Below, piece by piece: positions 61,203-64,000 of a DNA stretch of 64,000 bases. Below the pieces are notes generated by a model, which saw nothing but the letters and a program-made list of their open reading frames with translations, was not told the origin of the DNA and made no database searches. A program made the translations under genes and the position numbers. Every line of letters starts with the position of its first letter. The stretch's first letter is position 1. Source of the stretch: Amycolatopsis sulphurea (lineage in GTDB: Bacteria; Actinomycetota; Actinomycetes; Mycobacteriales; Pseudonocardiaceae); NCBI RefSeq assembly GCF_002564045.1, contig NZ_PDJK01000002.1, forward strand, positions 5,146,001 to 5,210,000. Direction: 5' to 3'.

Positions 61203-62404
61203 CCACCCTGAAGTCCAATGAGGACGGCCGGCAGCACTGGCGGTCGGCCGTGATGGACAACTACGGCACCCCCGGCCTGACCCTGGTCCGTGGCGAAGGA
61301 GCGCGGGTCTGGGACGCCGACGGCGCGGAGTACGTCGATCTCGTCGGCGGTATCGCGGTCAACGCGCTCGGCCATGCCCACCCGGACGTGGTGCGTGCGG
61401 TGACCGAGCAGATCGGCACCCTCGGGCACACGTCGAACCTCTACGTCAACCCGGTCACGGTCGAGCTGGCCGAGGCCCTGCTCGACGTCGCGGGGCTGGC
61501 GGGGCAGGGCAAGGTCCTGTTCGTCAACTCCGGTGCGGAGGCCAACGAGGCCGCGCTGAAGATCAGCCGGCTCACCGGGCGCAGCAAGATCGTGGCCGCC
61601 GAGGGTGCGTTCCACGGCCGCACCATGGGTGCGCTCTCCCTCACCGGGCAGCCCGGCAAACGGGACCCGTTCGCACCGCTGGTCCCCGGGATCACACACG
61701 TGCCGTTCGGCGACCTCGAAGCGCTGCGCGCCGCGGTCGACGGCGAGACCGCCGCGGTGTTCCTGGAACCGGTGCTCGGCGAGGCCGGGGTGATCCCCGC
61801 GCCGGACGGGTACCTGCAGGCCGCGCGCGAGCTCACCAAAGCCGCCGGCGCGCTGCTCGTGCTCGACGAGGTGCAGACCGGCATCGGCCGCCTCGGCACT
61901 TGGTTCGCCTTCCAGCAGACCGGGATCGTGCCGGACGTGATCACGCTCGCCAAGGGCGTCGGCGGCGGGCTGCCGCTCGGCGCCGTGATCGGCGTCGGCG
62001 CCGCGGGCGATCTGCTCAAACCCGGGCAGCACGGCACCACTTTCGGCGGCAACCCGGTGTGCTGCGCGGCCGGGCTCGCCGTGCTCCGCGCGATCAGCCG
62101 GGACAATCTGCTCGACCACGTCTCCGCGCTCGGCAAGGACATCGTCGCCGGGGTGGAGGCACTCGGCCACCCGCTCGTCACCGAGGTGCGCGGCAACGGG
62201 CTGTTGCTGGGCATCGGCCTGCGCGAGCCGGTCTCCGCGGCGGTGGCCCGGTCCGCGCAGCAGGCCGGGTACCTGGTCAACCCGGTTGCCCCCGACGCCA
62301 TCCGGCTCGCCCCGCCGCTCGTGCTCGACGAGCAGCAGGTTCACGGATTCCTCGCCGCCCTGCCGGGCGCGCTCGACTCCACCACGACGAAGGACACCGA
62401 CTGA
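61199..62404 (+). CDS. argD: Acetylornithine aminotransferase
   Basis: 401 residues from GTG 61199. PLP class III signatures: VNSGAEANEAALKISR, AFHGRTMGALSLTG, LLVLDEVQTGIGRLG and the PLP lysine in ITLAKGVGGGLPLGAV. GTTFGGNPVCCAAGLAVL is the ornithine aminotransferase-type loop. One-base stop/start overlap with argF (TGATG). Confidence 0.97.
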   Translation: MTTLKSNEDGRQHWRSAVMDNYGTPGLTLVRGEGARVWDADGAEYVDLVGGIAVNALGHAHPDVVRAVTEQIGTLGHTSNLYVNPVTVELAEALLDVAGLAGQGKVLFVNSGAEANEAALKISRLTGRSKIVAAEGAFHGRTMGALSLTGQPGKRDPFAPLVPGITHVPFGDLEALRAAVDGETAAVFLEPVLGEAGVIPAPDGYLQAARELTKAAGALLVLDEVQTGIGRLGTWFAFQQTGIVPDVITLAKGVGGGLPLGAVIGVGAAGDLLKPGQHGTTFGGNPVCCAAGLAVLRAISRDNLLDHVSALGKDIVAGVEALGHPLVTEVRGNGLLLGIGLREPVSAAVARSAQQAGYLVNPVAPDAIRLAPPLVLDEQQVHGFLAALPGALDSTTTKDTD

Positions 62405-63330
62405 TGCCCCGCCATTTCCTCCGCGATGACGACGTCACCCCCGCCGAACAGGCCGCTCTGCTCGATCTGGCCGACCGGCTGAAGGTCGATCCGCTCGGCA
62501 CCAAGGCGCTGGCCGGACGCACCGTGGCGGCGATCTTCGAGAAGAACTCCACCCGCACCCGGTTCTCCTTCGAGGTCGGCATCAGCCAGCTCGGCGGCCA
62601 CCCGGTGATCGTCGACGGCCGCTCCATGCAGCTGGGCCGTGAGGAGACCATCGAGGACACCTCGCGGGTGCTCTCCCGCTACGTCGACGCCGTCGTCTGG
62701 CGGACGTTCGCGCAGAAGCGCATCGACTCGATGGCCACGGTCGCCTCGATCCCGATCGTCAACGCGCTCACCGACGAGTTCCATCCTTGCCAGGCCCTCA
62801 CCGACCTGATGACCATCCGCGAGCGGAAGGGCAAGCTCGCCGGTCTGACCCTGAGCTACCTCGGCGACGGGGCGAACAACATGGCGCACTCGCTGCTGCT
62901 GGCCGGCTGCACCGCCGGTATGAACGTGCGGGTCGTGTCGCCCGAGGGATTCCGGCCCGATCCGCAGGTGGTGCTGGACGCCGAGCGGCGGGCCGCCGAA
63001 ACCGGCGGCAGCGCGGCCCTCTGCACCGATCCGCACGAGGCGGTCGAGGGCGCGGACGTGCTCGTCACCGACACCTGGACCTCGATGGGGCAGGAGAACG
63101 ACGGGCTCGACCGGGTCGGCCCGTTCCGCGCCCTGCAGGTCAACTCCGCGTTGCTCAAGCGGGCGGCGGACGAGGCGATCGTGCTGCACTGCCTGCCCGC
63201 GCACCGGGGCTGGGAGATCACCGACGAGGTGCTCGACGGCCCGGCCAGCGCGGTGTGGGACGAGGCGGAGAACCGGTTGCACGCGCAGAAGGCGCTGCTG
63301 GTCTGGTTGTTCGGGCAGTCCGGCCGATGA
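62404..63330 (+). CDS. argF: Ornithine carbamoyltransferase
   Basis: 308 residues from ATG 62404. Carbamoyl-phosphate site FEKNSTRTRFSFEVG, the 80s loop SMQLGREETIEDTSRV, ornithine-side DEFHPCQALTDLMTI and catalytic Cys in HCLPAHRGWEITDEV are all present. It makes citrulline. ATGA overlap with argR. Confidence 0.98.
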   Translation: MPRHFLRDDDVTPAEQAALLDLADRLKVDPLGTKALAGRTVAAIFEKNSTRTRFSFEVGISQLGGHPVIVDGRSMQLGREETIEDTSRVLSRYVDAVVWRTFAQKRIDSMATVASIPIVNALTDEFHPCQALTDLMTIRERKGKLAGLTLSYLGDGANNMAHSLLLAGCTAGMNVRVVSPEGFRPDPQVVLDAERRAAETGGSAALCTDPHEAVEGADVLVTDTWTSMGQENDGLDRVGPFRALQVNSALLKRAADEAIVLHCLPAHRGWEITDEVLDGPASAVWDEAENRLHAQKALLVWLFGQSGR

Positions 63331-63836
63331 CCGGCAGCCGGGTCGGCCGCCAGGCCAGGATCACCGAATTGGTGTCCACCATGGCCATCCGCAGCCAGAC
63401 CGAGCTGGCGAGGCTGCTCGCCGCCGAGGGCATCGAGGTCACCCAGGCGACCCTGTCGCGCGATCTCGATGAACTGGGCGCGGTCAAGCTGCGCGGCGCC
63501 GATTCCGGAGCACCGGTCTACGTCATCCCCGAGGACGGCAGCCCGGTGCGCGGGGTCCAGGGCGGGACCTCGCGGCTGGCCCGGCTGCTCGCCGAACTGA
63601 TGGTGTCCGCCGACTCGTCGGGCAACCTGACCGTGCTGCGCACCCCACCGGGGGCCGCGCAGTTCCTGGCCAGCGCCATCGACCGCGCCGCGCTGGAGGA
63701 GGTCGTCGGATCCATCGCCGGGGACGACACCGTCGCGGTGATCGCGCGGGAGCCGCTCAGCGGGCGGGATCTCGCCGAGCGATTCACCGCGCTCGCGCAG
63801 CGGTCCGCCGAAACACTCGAAGGAGGAGCGCCGTGA
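63327..63836 (+). CDS. argR: Arginine repressor
   Basis: 169 residues from ATG 63327. The N-terminal winged helix (RQARITELVSTMAIRSQTEL, AAEGIEVTQATLSRDLDELG) binds ARG boxes. The C-terminal hexamerisation and arginine-binding domain has PPGAAQFLASAIDRAA and VGSIAGDDTVAVIAREP. It is encoded inside the operon it controls, whose promoter carries the ARG box at 58068-58085. Confidence 0.97.
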   Translation: MTGSRVGRQARITELVSTMAIRSQTELARLLAAEGIEVTQATLSRDLDELGAVKLRGADSGAPVYVIPEDGSPVRGVQGGTSRLARLLAELMVSADSSGNLTVLRTPPGAAQFLASAIDRAALEEVVGSIAGDDTVAVIAREPLSGRDLAERFTALAQRSAETLEGGAP

Positions 63837-64000
63837 CCAGCCGGGTCGTGCTCGCCTACTCGGGCGGGCTCGGCTCTTCGGTCGCCCTCCACCTGCTCGC
63901 CCGGCAGGCCGAGGTCATCGCCGTCGTGGTCGATTTCGGCACCGGCGACGTCGACCTCGATGCGGTCCGCCGGCGGGCTGTCATGGCGGGAGCCGCGGAG
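63833..64000 (+). CDS. argG: Argininosuccinate synthase, N-terminal part (runs off the window)
   Basis: Only the first 56 codons are present, from GTG 63833 (GTGA overlap with argR; AGGAGGAGC upstream). VVLAYSGGLGSSVALHLLAR is the ATP-pyrophosphatase P-loop, but it reads SGGLGSS where argininosuccinate synthases almost always have SGGLDTS. EVIAVVVDFGTGDVDLDAVR fits the next strand (usually VAVDVGQG). Position in the operon supports argG; the divergence could mean a variant subfamily. Confidence 0.85.
   Translation, partial: MTSRVVLAYSGGLGSSVALHLLARQAEVIAVVVDFGTGDVDLDAVRRRAVMAGAAE

Overview
The window is chromosomal DNA from a high-GC actinobacterium. Many genes start with GTG, gene pairs overlap tightly (ATGA, GTGA, TGATG), and Shine-Dalgarno sites are short. 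Several actinobacterial families occur together: DUF1844 upstream of infC, MmpS, DUF3558, DUF5994, DUF6307 and ALF-repeat toxins. Gene content and order fit a pseudonocardial genus such as Amycolatopsis. That genus call is inference, because there is no rRNA gene to test it. No tRNA, rRNA or CRISPR array was seen.

Layout. 1-16.9 kb is mostly ordinary chromosome: an S9 peptidase; a RES toxin/antitoxin pair; a LacI regulator divergent from an FGGY sugar kinase; a decayed duplication next to an AraC regulator; a Nudix hydrolase; MmpS; FetB; a phosphatase; a Na+/H+ antiporter with a UBP zinc finger; a carboxylesterase; YchJ; RNase HI; DUF1684; and a Phd/VapC pair. 16.9-20.3 kb is a graveyard: an ALF-repeat polymorphic toxin gene broken by frameshifts, with an IS5-type element inserted at the toxin junction and an IS3 remnant cutting off its 5' end. 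20.3-25.5 kb is an accessory block: a deleted carboxyethylornithine-synthase-like gene, a 53-residue DUF6307 protein, a slipin, two DUF5994 proteins and a fatty acid desaturase. An IS630 element sits exactly in the last stop codon of this block.

27-36.5 kb holds an MBL hydrolase, uvrA, an SRPBCC protein, a DctA-type transporter with a strong terminator, a divergent two-component system and a frameshifted DUF3558 gene. 36.5-45.6 kb is a coherent catabolic locus. A five-gene leftward operon (D-amino acid deaminase, D-aminoacylase, GntP permease, lactonase, GH20 hexosaminidase) diverges from a three-gene rightward operon (PfkB kinase, IclR regulator, RidA). The set would import and deacylate N-acyl-D-amino acids, deaminate them with RidA clearing the enamine product, and process sugar acids and amino sugars, probably under IclR control. 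An ACC deaminase and GntR pair follows, with a 22-bp perfect palindrome over the regulator's start.

47.5-54.8 kb is core translation: DUF1844, infC (with an ATC start), rpmI, rplT, a SPOUT rRNA methyltransferase, then pheS-pheT after about 1 kb of repeat-rich non-coding DNA. 54.9-58 kb holds an AlkD-like protein, a secreted tripeptidyl aminopeptidase and a small SANT-like protein. The window ends in the arginine operon argC-J-B-D-F-R-G. It has a promoter overlapped by an ARG box and a probably leaderless argC; argG runs off the end.

The most unusual non-coding features are a dispersed paired-palindrome element (core GTGAAGGGGCCCTTCAC) at four sites, and a 15-bp minisatellite that is open in all six frames.
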